From Lichenibacterium minor (GTDB taxonomy: Bacteria; Pseudomonadota; Alphaproteobacteria; Rhizobiales; Beijerinckiaceae), in NCBI RefSeq assembly GCF_004137685.1, contig NZ_QYBB01000006.1:62001-126000 (forward strand): 64,000 nucleotides of DNA, read 5' to 3'. The notes beneath the pieces were generated by a model. It made no database searches, was not told the origin of the DNA, and was given only the letters and a program-made list of their open reading frames with translations. Shown one piece after another: positions 56,421-64,000 of this stretch (position 1 is its first letter; every line of letters begins with the position of its first letter). Both the position numbers and the translations under genes were made by a program.

Positions 56421-57995
56421 GTGTTCGATTGGTATATCAGGAACGCTCCCATCAAGCGGAAGCTGGCGTTGGCCTTCGGGGCCGTCGGCGTGGTGGCGGC
56501 CGTCGCCATGCTGGCGGTGTGGTGGCGCGAAACCGCCATCGCGCAAACGTTGGCGGATCCCGCGCACCGGGACGCCCTGATGTCGCTGTCCACCATGACG
56601 CTGGCAGCCCTCGCCCTCGAGCTGGGCGTCGTCGCGACCCTGGCGGGGCTGTTCACGCGCTGCATCGGCACGCCCTACGTCACCACCGTGCTGCGGATGG
56701 AAGCGCTGGCGCGCGGCGACCTCGACAGCCCCGTGCAGTTCACGGACTACAACGATTGCGTGGGCCGCATCACCCGCGCCATGCGAACGTTCCGGGACGC
56801 CGCGGTGGAACGCGACGCGCTCCACGCCGCCGCGGCGGGCCACCGGGCCGACCTCGACACTCGCCTCCGCGCCAGCGAGGCCGCCTTCGAGCTCCGCGGG
56901 CGGGACCAGAAGACGGTCGTCGACGCGCTGGCGGGGGCGCTGGCCGCCCTGGCGTCGGGCGACCTCGCGGCGCGGGTCGCCGGCGAGGTGACGGCCGACT
57001 ACGGCAAGCTGCGCGACGACTTCGACGGGGCCGTGGCGGCGCTGCAATCCGCGCTCACGGCCGTGGCGGAGCGGGTCGGCGGCATGGGCCGCGGCGCCGC
57101 CGAGATCGCCCAGGCGGCCGACGACCTGTCGCGCCGCACCGAGCAGCAGGCGGCGTCCCTCGAAGAAACCGCCGCGGCGGTCGACGAGGTGTCGGCCACC
57201 GTGCGGGGCAGCGCCGAAGGGGCCGGCCGGGCCCGGAGCGTCGTGGCGGAAGCGCGCGCCACGGCCGAAACGTCGAGCGCCGTCATGCGGGACGCGGTCG
57301 CCGCCATGATGCGCATCGAATCCTCTTCCCGCGAGATCGGCCAGATCATCTCGGTCATCGACGAGATCGCCTTCCAGACGAACCTGCTGGCGCTCAACGC
57401 CGGCGTGGAAGCGGCGCGGGCCGGTGACGCCGGCCGCGGTTTCGCCGTCGTGGCCTCCGAGGTGCGGGCGCTGGCCCACCGCTCGGCGTCGGCCGCGAAG
57501 GAGATCAAGGCTCTGATCTCGACCGCTTCGGCCGAGGTCGCCGGCGGCGTCGCCCTCGTCACCCGCACCGACGACATGCTGACCCGCATCGCCGGCCAGG
57601 TGGGCGAGGTCGACGGGCTGGTGGGCGCCATCGCGGCCTCGGCGCAGGAACAGGCGTCCGCCCTCGCGGAGGTCAACACGGCCGTGAACCAGATGGACCA
57701 GGTGACGCAGCAGAACGCCGCCATGGTGGAACAATCGACCGCGGCGAGCCACAAGCTCGCCGCCGACGCGGTCGAGCTGGGCCGCCTCGTCGGCGCCTTC
57801 CGCGGGCTGGCCGCGCCGGCGGCGGGACCGGCCCCGGCACCCTCCGCCCGGCCGAGGCTCGTGGTGCCGGTCCGCGCGCAGCCCGCTCCGCCGACCGGCC
57901 CGGCCCGCGCGCGGCCGGTGCTGGCGACCCTGCGGGGCGGTGCCGCGCCCCGCAGCGCCCAGCCCGCCCCGAAAGCCGACTGGGCGGAGTTCTGA
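56421..57995 (+). CDS. Methyl-accepting chemotaxis protein with minimal periplasmic loop
   Basis: A 524-residue chemoreceptor. Two membrane helices (about 14-36 and 58-79) enclose only about 20 periplasmic residues, too few for a ligand-binding domain. A HAMP-like segment (82-130) leads into the cytoplasmic signalling domain with the conserved tip [45 protein letters not shown]. The tail is Pro/Ala-rich and ends DWAEF, a likely CheW/CheR-type C-terminal pentapeptide. It begins at GTG 56421. It probably senses membrane or cytoplasmic state, such as energy level (inference). No che genes are adjacent. Confidence 0.92.
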   Translation: MFDWYIRNAPIKRKLALAFGAVGVVAAVAMLAVWWRETAIAQTLADPAHRDALMSLSTMTLAALALELGVVATLAGLFTRCIGTPYVTTVLRMEALARGDLDSPVQFTDYNDCVGRITRAMRTFRDAAVERDALHAAAAGHRADLDTRLRASEAAFELRGRDQKTVVDALAGALAALASGDLAARVAGEVTADYGKLRDDFDGAVAALQSALTAVAERVGGMGRGAAEIAQAADDLSRRTEQQAASLEETAAAVDEVSATVRGSAEGAGRARSVVAEARATAETSSAVMRDAVAAMMRIESSSREIGQIISVIDEIAFQTNLLALNAGVEAARAGDAGRGFAVVASEVRALAHRSASAAKEIKALISTASAEVAGGVALVTRTDDMLTRIAGQVGEVDGLVGAIAASAQEQASALAEVNTAVNQMDQVTQQNAAMVEQSTAASHKLAADAVELGRLVGAFRGLAAPAAGPAPAPSARPRLVVPVRAQPAPPTGPARARPVLATLRGGAAPRSAQPAPKADWAEF

Positions 57996-58051
57996 CCGCC
58001 GCGGCGCGCAAGCCTGTCGATCATCGCCCGGGTTGCCGCTAGACAGGTCGC

Positions 58052-58912
58052 ATGACCCTCGACGCCGCCACCCGCGACGAACTCGAAGCGCTGCTGCGCT
58101 GGTACGTCGACATGGGCGTCGACATCGCGGTCGATGCCGAGCCCCACGACCGCTTCGCCGAGGCCGCCGCCGCGGCAGCCCGGCCCGAGCCCCCGGGCGA
58201 AGCGTCGCGCCGGGCGCCGCCCGGGCCCGCGGCTCCCGGGCTTCCGGGCCTCGCGGCGCCGCCGCTCGTGGGGGGCGCCGCGGCGCTGTCGGCCGAACTC
58301 GCGGCGCGCTCGGCCCGGGAAGCCGCCGCCGAAGCCCGCACCCTCGACGAGCTGAAGGCCGTGCTCGAAGCCTTCGAGGGCTGCAGCCTGAAAGGCACGG
58401 CGACGCGGCTCGCCTTCTCGGACGGCGATCCCGCGGGGCGCGTCATGGCCGTGGGGGAAGCCCCCGGCGCCGAGGAGGACCGGCAGGGCCGCCCCTTCTC
58501 GGGGCGCTCGGGCCAGCTGCTCGACCGCATGCTCGCCGCCATCGGGCTCGACCGGTCCGCCGTCTACGTCGCCAACGTCGTGCCGTGGCGCCCTCCCGGC
58601 AACCGCACGCCCACCCCGCAGGAGGTGGCGATCTGCCGCCCCTTCATCGCGCGGCAGATCGAACTGGCCGACCCCGAGGTCCTCGTCTGCCTCGGCGGAC
58701 CGGCGGCACAGAGCCTGCTCGGCGCCAAGGAGGGCATCATGCGGCTGCGCGGCCGCTGGCACGACTACGACACCGGCACCCGCACGGTGCGGGCCCTGCC
58801 GATGCTCCACCCCGCCTACCTGCTGCGGACCCCGGCCCACAAGAAGCTCGCCTGGGCGGACCTCCGCGCGCTCCGAAAGGCGCTCGACGCTTCGGCCCCG
58901 AACCGGCCCTGA
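58052..58912 (+). CDS. Uracil-DNA glycosylase, family 4
   Basis: Removes uracil from DNA. The 286-residue protein has the family 4 motifs GEAPGAEEDRQGRPFSGRSGQLLDRML, VVPWRPPGNRTPTPQE and the C-terminal HPAYLLRTPAHKK. A Pro/Ala-rich spacer (about 40-80) separates an N-terminal helix from the catalytic domain, as in many alphaproteobacterial members. The expected 4Fe-4S cysteines were not all assigned. Monocistronic. Confidence 0.92.
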   Translation: MTLDAATRDELEALLRWYVDMGVDIAVDAEPHDRFAEAAAAAARPEPPGEASRRAPPGPAAPGLPGLAAPPLVGGAAALSAELAARSAREAAAEARTLDELKAVLEAFEGCSLKGTATRLAFSDGDPAGRVMAVGEAPGAEEDRQGRPFSGRSGQLLDRMLAAIGLDRSAVYVANVVPWRPPGNRTPTPQEVAICRPFIARQIELADPEVLVCLGGPAAQSLLGAKEGIMRLRGRWHDYDTGTRTVRALPMLHPAYLLRTPAHKKLAWADLRALRKALDASAPNRP

Positions 58913-59028
58913 TGCCGGCGGCCGGAGGGTTCGGCGCCCGGCAAGCGTGGACGCGCGCCGGAGCCCGTGCGGCGTGACCCTTCGGCGCTTCCGGCGGTTG
59001 GTACGGGGACGGAAGCGCGGGAGGCGGC

Positions 59029-60807
59029 ATGGCGGGGCAGGCGATACCGGACGGCACGCGCGAGATGCTGGTGTTCCTGGGCACCGCCGGCATCGCGGTG
59101 CCGCTGTTCCACCGCCTGCGCGTGTCGCCCGTGCTGGGCTTCCTCATCGCCGGGGTGGCGCTCGGCCCCTACGGCCTGGGCTGGCTGGCCCGCGCCGTGC
59201 CGGCCTTCTCGCTGCTGTCGATCGGCAACGCGCGGCGGCTCGACGACATCGCCGAGCTCGGGGTCGTGTTCCTCCTGTTCATGGTGGGGCTGGAGCTGTC
59301 CTTCGAGCGCCTGTCGCGGCTGCGGCGCCTCGTCTTCGGCTTCGGCGCGCTGCAGCTCGCCCTGAGCGCGGCCGTCATCGCGCTGCCGGCGGTGGCGCTC
59401 GGCCTCGCCCCGGCCGCCGCCATCGTGCTGGGCCTGGCGCTGGCGCTGTCCTCCACCGCCGTCACGGTGCCGGTGCTGGCCGAACGCCGCCACCTCAACT
59501 CGTCGGCGGGCCGCACGGTCTTCTCCGTGCTCCTGTTCCAGGACCTCGCGGTGGCGCCGCTGCTGTTCACCGTCACGGCGCTGTCCACGCCGCGCGACGC
59601 GGGCCTCGGCGTGGCGCTGCTCGTCACCCTCGGCCCCGCCGTGCTGGCCTTGGCGCTGATCGTGCTCCTCGGCCGCACGATCCTGCGCCCGCTGTTCCAC
59701 GTCGTGGCGGCCACGAAATCCACCGAGTTCTTCATGGCGGCCTGCCTGCTCGTCGTCATCGGCACGGGCGCGGTGGCGGTGGCGGGCGGGCTGTCCATGT
59801 CGCTCGGCGCCTTCCTGGCGGGGCTGCTGCTCGCCGAAACCGAGTTTCGCCGCGAGATCGAGGTCACGATCGAGCCCTTCAAGGGGCTGCTGCTCGGGCT
59901 GTTCTTCGTGTCGATCAGCGTGGGGCTCGACCTCGGCGCCATCGCGGCGCGGCCGGAGCTCATCGCCGCGCTCTGCCTCGGCGTCGTGGCCCTGAAGGCG
60001 CTGATCGTCTACGGGCTCGCCCGGCTGTTCCGCTTGTCGCGCGGGGTGTCGGGCGAGGTGGCGCTCCTGCTCGGCCCGTCGGGCGAGTTCGCCTTCGTGC
60101 TGGTGGCGCAGGCCGCCGCGGCCGGGCTGCTGCCGGGGCCCGTGGCCCATGTCACGACGGTCGCCGTCACCCTCACCATGATGCTGATCCCGCTCCTCGC
60201 CCGGCTGGGCGAGCGGGTCGGGCGGCGTCCGGCCGCCCTGCCGGTGCCCGCCGAGCCGCCGCCCGACGACGGCGAAGCGCGCGTCATCATCGTGGGATAC
60301 GGCCGCGTCGGGCGGCTCGTGGGCGAGATGGTGGCGCTGCACGGGCTGCCGTTCATCGCCGTCGACGGCGACGCCCGCCTCGTGCGGCGCGAGCGCGACG
60401 CGGGCGCGCCGGTGTATTACGGCGACGCGCGGCGCCACGACTTCCTGGAAAAATGCGGCCTCGGCGCGGCGCGCGGCCTCGTCGTGACGCTGAACGACCC
60501 GCGCGTCGCCGAGGAGGTGGTGGAAGCGGCGCGGGCCGAGCGCGCCGACCTCACCGTGGTGGCCCGCGCCCGGGACGCCGAGCACGCGCGCCGGCTCTAC
60601 GACCTCGGCGCCACGGACGCCGTGCCGGAAACCATCGAGGCCAGCCTGCAGCTCAGCGAGGCCGCGCTCGTCGACATGGGTGTCGCGGCCGGCCACGTCA
60701 TCGCCTCCGTCCACGAGAAGCGCGACGAGTTCCGGAAGCTGCTGAACGAGAAGCGCCCCGACGGCCGCGAGCGCCGCGCGATCCGGCGGCCGCTGAAACG
60801 CCAGTGA
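59029..60807 (+). CDS. CPA2-family monovalent cation:proton antiporter (KefB/KefC-like)
   Basis: A 592-residue inner-membrane transporter with an N-terminal Na/H-exchanger domain of 12-13 helices (SPVLGFLIAGVALGPYGLG, ELGVVFLLFMVGLELSFERL, ALALSSTAVTVPVLAE) and a C-terminal TrkA-N (RCK) domain with the nucleotide-binding VIIVGYGRVGRLVGEMV. In Kef proteins this domain is gated by glutathione conjugates, protecting against electrophiles; gshA and a GST in the window would fit but are not linked in an operon. Potassium or sodium specificity is undecided. Confidence 0.92.
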   Translation: MAGQAIPDGTREMLVFLGTAGIAVPLFHRLRVSPVLGFLIAGVALGPYGLGWLARAVPAFSLLSIGNARRLDDIAELGVVFLLFMVGLELSFERLSRLRRLVFGFGALQLALSAAVIALPAVALGLAPAAAIVLGLALALSSTAVTVPVLAERRHLNSSAGRTVFSVLLFQDLAVAPLLFTVTALSTPRDAGLGVALLVTLGPAVLALALIVLLGRTILRPLFHVVAATKSTEFFMAACLLVVIGTGAVAVAGGLSMSLGAFLAGLLLAETEFRREIEVTIEPFKGLLLGLFFVSISVGLDLGAIAARPELIAALCLGVVALKALIVYGLARLFRLSRGVSGEVALLLGPSGEFAFVLVAQAAAAGLLPGPVAHVTTVAVTLTMMLIPLLARLGERVGRRPAALPVPAEPPPDDGEARVIIVGYGRVGRLVGEMVALHGLPFIAVDGDARLVRRERDAGAPVYYGDARRHDFLEKCGLGAARGLVVTLNDPRVAEEVVEAARAERADLTVVARARDAEHARRLYDLGATDAVPETIEASLQLSEAALVDMGVAAGHVIASVHEKRDEFRKLLNEKRPDGRERRAIRRPLKRQ

Positions 60808-60941
60808 ACCGTCCCGCCGCCGTGACGCGGCCGGCGACGGGCCCGGCTTTCAAAGTCGCCCATATCGGCTACAGCCGGGATGCGCCGACCCCGCCGCAGG
60901 CCGGGGGCCCGCCAAACCCGGATTCGAGTTCAGACCCGCCG

Positions 60942-61925
60942 ATGATCACCCTGTACGACCCGGCCGCCGCCGCCCGCGAGATCCCCGCCGCAGCGACCCC
61001 GCTCGCCCTGGCCGACGACACGCTGTGGGTCGACCTGATCGACCCCTCGGACGAGGACGACGCCCGCGTCGAGCAGGCCACCGGCCTCGTTCTGCCGCGC
61101 GCCCACCAGCTCGCCGAGATCGAAACGTCGAGCCGCCTCGTCGCGGAGGGCGACGTGCTGATGATGTCGACGCCGGTGCTCTACCGGGAAGACGGCGTGG
61201 TCCATTCCACGCCCGTCGGCTTCGTGCTCGGCCGCGACCGGCTCGTGACCGTGCGGGCCCACACGTTGAAGAGCTTCTCCGATTACGTCGCCGGCCGGCA
61301 GGGCGCGGTCCCGCTCGACGGCCCGGTCGACGCGCTGCTCGGGCTGCTCGACGGCATCATCGCCCGCATGGCGGACGGCATGGAGGCGGTCGGCGCCGAG
61401 CTCGACGGCGTGTCGAAGGAGATCTTCGGCATCACCAAGCTCGACGCCAACCAGAAGCCCGTCCGCATCGAGCGACGCCTCGCCGCCACGCTGCAGACGG
61501 TGGGGCGCAGCGGCGACACGACCTCCTATGCCCGCGACAGCCTGCTCGGGATCAACCGCCTCCTGGTGTTCCTCGCCAACAAGGGCGGCGACCGCATCGG
61601 CCCGGCCCACCACGAGCGCATCGAGGTGCTGAAGCAGGACGTGGCGGCGCTGGGCGACTACGAGACGCGGCTCACCGACAAGGTGCAGTTCCTGCTCGAT
61701 TCGACGCTGGGCTTCATCAACATCGAGCAGAACCGCACCTTCAAGCTGCTCACGGTGATCTCCGTCATCGGCATCCCGCCGACCTTCGTGGTCGGGCTCT
61801 ACGGCATGAACTTCAAGAACATGCCGGAATACGACTGGAGCTACGGCTACGAGTGGGGCCTGTTCCTGGTCGTGCTCAGCATCGTGGTGCCGATCGTGTA
61901 CCTGAAGGTGAAGGGCTGGTTCTGA
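60942..61925 (+). CDS. CorA-family magnesium/divalent cation transporter
   Basis: A 327-residue CorA-type channel. A long cytoplasmic N-domain is followed by two C-terminal membrane helices; the selectivity motif YGMNFKNMPE closes helix 1, and the protein ends with the basic KVKGWF tail. ATG 60942 begins the recognisable CorA sequence; no clear Shine-Dalgarno is seen, while the frame is open upstream. It could transport Mg2+, Co2+ or Ni2+. Confidence 0.92.
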   Translation: MITLYDPAAAAREIPAAATPLALADDTLWVDLIDPSDEDDARVEQATGLVLPRAHQLAEIETSSRLVAEGDVLMMSTPVLYREDGVVHSTPVGFVLGRDRLVTVRAHTLKSFSDYVAGRQGAVPLDGPVDALLGLLDGIIARMADGMEAVGAELDGVSKEIFGITKLDANQKPVRIERRLAATLQTVGRSGDTTSYARDSLLGINRLLVFLANKGGDRIGPAHHERIEVLKQDVAALGDYETRLTDKVQFLLDSTLGFINIEQNRTFKLLTVISVIGIPPTFVVGLYGMNFKNMPEYDWSYGYEWGLFLVVLSIVVPIVYLKVKGWF

Positions 61926-62009
61926 CCGGAACGCCGTCCCCCGCCCGCGCCGCCCGCCGGAGCGCCCGGCGGGCACGGTCGACCTTCTTCCGCCTGCCGC
62001 GCCCCGACG

Positions 62010-62432
62010 TCATCCCAGCCGGTCCAGCGTCGCCGGATCGGGCGCGCCGCCGAAATACCGGTCGAGCGCGGCCCCGAACCTCGGCTCGCCGGGCGCGGCT
62101 CGCCCGAACAGCGTCATCGACGAGCGGAACTTCACGTCGTCGGGGGAGCCCAGGATCGCCGTGATGCCGCGCCCCTCGACCGCCAGCACGAGGTCGGTGC
62201 AGCGCCGCAGGCGCTCCCCCAGCACGGGATGGTCGAGATAGGCCTCCGCTTCGGCGAGGGAGCGGATCGCGTAGCGCTGCGCCATGGGGCTGAAGCCGAG
62301 CCCCGCGACCTGGGGGAACACGAACCACATCCAATGGCTGCGCTTGCGCCCGGCGGCGAGTTCCGCCGTCACGTCGTCGAAGACCGGGGCCTGCGCGTCG
62401 ACGAAGCGCCGGAGGTCGTGGGGGTCGTCCAT
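62010..62432 (-). CDS. DUF1810 family protein
   Basis: A 140-residue protein matching DUF1810: [66 protein letters not shown] and [14 protein letters not shown] are conserved blocks. The fold resembles calpastatin-like or ADP-ribosylglycohydrolase-associated small proteins; function is unknown. Between corA (convergent) and proB (divergent). Confidence 0.9.
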   Translation of the reverse strand: MDDPHDLRRFVDAQAPVFDDVTAELAAGRKRSHWMWFVFPQVAGLGFSPMAQRYAIRSLAEAEAYLDHPVLGERLRRCTDLVLAVEGRGITAILGSPDDVKFRSSMTLFGRAAPGEPRFGAALDRYFGGAPDPATLDRLG

Positions 62433-62533
62433 GGCGCGTCTCGCTCCGCCGGTTCAATGGCGGTCAACGCCCTTCGCGCGGCCGGCGTTGCGGGCTAGAC
62501 CGGAGTCCCCGCTCCCCCGCCGTCCGGACCCCG

Positions 62534-63655
62534 ATGACCCCCACGCTCGACCGCTTCCGCCGCATCGTCATCAAGGTCGGCTCGTCGCTCGTGGTGGACG
62601 CCGCGGCGGGCACGCCGAAGCGCGCCTGGCTCGAAGCGCTGGGCGACGACATCGCCGCCCTGCACCGCGCCGGTGCCGACGTCGCCGTGGTGTCGTCGGG
62701 CGCCATCGCGCTCGGGCGCCGCGTGCTGAAGCTGCCCGCGGGGGCGCTGAAGCTCGACGACAGCCAGGCCGCCGCCGCGGTCGGCCAGATCGCGCTCGCC
62801 CGCACCTGGGCCGAGGTGCTGGGCGCGCGGGGGCTCACGGCCGGGCAGGTGCTGGTCACCCCGGGCGACACCGAGGAGCGACGCCGCTACCTCAACGCCC
62901 GCGCCACGATGGAGCGGCTGTTCGGCCTCAAGGCCGTGCCGGTCATCAACGAGAACGACACGGTGGCGACGAGCGAGATCCGCTACGGCGACAACGACCG
63001 GCTCGCCGCGCGCGTCGCCACCATGGCGTCGGCCGACCTCCTGGTGCTGCTCAGCGACATCGACGGCCTCTATACGGCGCCGCCGGCTCAAGACCCGACC
63101 GCCACGCTGATCCCCGTGGTGGAGCGCATCGACGCCGGCATCGAGGCCATGGCGGGCGGCGCGGCCTCGATCTATTCGCGCGGCGGCATGCGCACCAAGG
63201 TGGAGGCCGCCAAGATCGCCACGGCCGGCGGCACCCACATGGTGATCGCCGACGGCCGCGTGTTCCAGCCCATCGCCCGCATCCGCGACGGCGGGCGCTG
63301 CACCTGGTTCACCACCGATTCCAACCCCCGTGCCGCCCGCAAGGTGTGGATCGGCGGCACGCTGGAGCCGCGCGGCGCGCTGGTGATCGATGACGGCGCC
63401 GCGCGGGCGCTCGGGGCAGGGGCGAGCCTGCTGCCCGCTGGGGTCGTGGCGGTGACGGGCTCCTTCGCGCGCGGCGACTGCCTGCGCATCCTCGATTCCC
63501 ACGGCAGCGAACTCGGCCGCGGGCTGTCGGCCTTCGACAGCGAGAACGCGGCGCTGCTGGTCGGCCGCAACAGCCGCGACATCGAGGGGCTGACGGGCGC
63601 CAGCGGCCGCGCCGCGATGGTCCACCGGGACGACATGGCGCTCCGGGCGGAGTGA
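62534..63655 (+). CDS. proB: Glutamate 5-kinase
   Basis: First step of proline synthesis, phosphorylating glutamate. The 373-residue protein has an amino-acid-kinase domain ([58 protein letters not shown]) and a C-terminal PUA domain ([20 protein letters not shown]). Length is typical for a ProB with PUA. The usual alphaproteobacterial neighbours obg upstream and proA downstream are not seen. Confidence 0.97.
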   Translation: MTPTLDRFRRIVIKVGSSLVVDAAAGTPKRAWLEALGDDIAALHRAGADVAVVSSGAIALGRRVLKLPAGALKLDDSQAAAAVGQIALARTWAEVLGARGLTAGQVLVTPGDTEERRRYLNARATMERLFGLKAVPVINENDTVATSEIRYGDNDRLAARVATMASADLLVLLSDIDGLYTAPPAQDPTATLIPVVERIDAGIEAMAGGAASIYSRGGMRTKVEAAKIATAGGTHMVIADGRVFQPIARIRDGGRCTWFTTDSNPRAARKVWIGGTLEPRGALVIDDGAARALGAGASLLPAGVVAVTGSFARGDCLRILDSHGSELGRGLSAFDSENAALLVGRNSRDIEGLTGASGRAAMVHRDDMALRAE

Positions 63656-64000
63656 ACCGCGGCGGCGGGCAAGGCGCGCCGCGGAGCCGGGGCGTTCGAT
63701 CGGGCCGGCCCGCCGCGATCCCCGTCCAAAGATCGATCGAAGCCGTCCCGATCGCCCCGAAGGACCAGCCCGCCGCTGCCGCCGCCCGGACGACGATGGC
63801 GGAGGTCTTCGCCCGACACCTCCGACCGGCCGTGGCCCCGGCCTCCCGGCCGGAGCTTCGCGGCTCCGCCTGCCATCTTCCCCTGTGAGGAGGAGCAGAC
63901 AGCCGCGGGCCGACCCGCGAGCACCTGCCGAGCGCGGGCGAGGCGCCCTAGGTCGCAGCCGGCGCCGCCCGCTCGCTCACCCTTCCAGCACCCGCACCGG
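63656..64000. other. 345-bp stretch at the window end without a supported gene
   Basis: A 78-codon frame (GTG 63652 to 63888) overlaps the proB stop but has no recognisable domain and an Ala/Pro/Arg composition usual for GC-rich noise. On the minus strand, an open frame ending in TGA at 63977-63979 (last residues PVRVLEG) could be the 3' end of a gene beyond the edge. Neither is supported well enough to call. Confidence 0.4.

Noticed and set aside
63652..63888. A 78-codon frame overlapping the proB stop.
   Set aside because: No recognisable domain, no distinct ribosome site, and composition like non-coding GC-rich sequence.
63977..64000. Possible 3' end of a minus-strand gene (PVRVLEG then TGA).
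   Set aside because: Only seven codons are inside the window, too few to support a call.

Overview
The window is about 70% GC, is almost entirely coding, and reads as chromosome of an alphaproteobacterium of the Hyphomicrobiales (Methylobacteriaceae/Beijerinckiaceae/Lichenibacterium-like). Lineage clues are the plant-type glutamate-cysteine ligase, an HWE-type histidine kinase, a DUF1127 protein, choline sulfatase, ETF-ubiquinone oxidoreductase, a porin_2-like fragment and the comF-grxC-DUF1178 run. The genus is a guess. No rRNA, tRNA, CRISPR array, insertion sequence or prophage gene was seen.

Layout. 1-4.7 kb: the end of a ribose-type ABC permease, a secreted SGNH hydrolase, adenine deaminase and a cupin. 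4.8-6.2 kb: an epoxide-hydrolase-like enzyme and a Tat-exported MsrB broken by a frameshift. 6.3-10.7 kb: a zinc-ribbon methyltransferase, then a coupled acyl-CoA dehydrogenase-like / PIG-L deacetylase / NodS-like methyltransferase run that meets a family 2 glycosyltransferase tail to tail with overlapping ends. 10.7-12.9 kb (minus strand): comF-grxC-DUF1178 and a PNPOx-like stress protein. 13.1-15.7 kb: a DacF-type carboxypeptidase with a repetitive basic tail and a CobW-type GTPase.

15.7-24.4 kb is the most distinctive region. A compact larC-larE-larB-nickel permease operon should make and feed the nickel-pincer nucleotide cofactor, but no larA-type enzyme is present in the window. The operon is flanked by two paralogous aldo/keto reductases, one cytoplasmic and one with a Tat signal. 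The second follows an MFS symporter whose promoter carries a TetR-type operator and which is divergent from a TetR gene.

24.5-30.7 kb: an HWE sensor kinase with its own terminator, a 2OG-Fe(II) oxygenase, and a complete sugar ABC importer (ATPase, permease, binding protein) with a 16-bp palindrome upstream and a terminator downstream. 30.8-38.3 kb: a KAP-family P-loop NTPase, divergent ettA, and an MmeI-like (type IIL) restriction-modification protein whose nuclease motif appears to have lost its aspartate. 38.4-43.6 kb: a CHRD protein, choline sulfatase, several small secreted proteins and gshA. 43.7-50.2 kb: a Flp-pilin-like mini-gene, LysR and DUF1127 genes, ispH, thrB-rnhA, a HAD hydrolase, exoD and a GST. 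50.3-63.7 kb: a large transglutaminase/DUF2126 protein, MAPEG, ETF-QO, a chemoreceptor with almost no periplasmic domain, uracil-DNA glycosylase, a CPA2 antiporter, CorA, DUF1810 and proB.

Most genes are ordinary metabolism. The points most worth following are the larA-less nickel-pincer operon, the nuclease-motif substitution in the MmeI-like protein, the frameshifted msrB and the acyl-CoA dehydrogenase/PIG-L/NodS/GT2 cluster.
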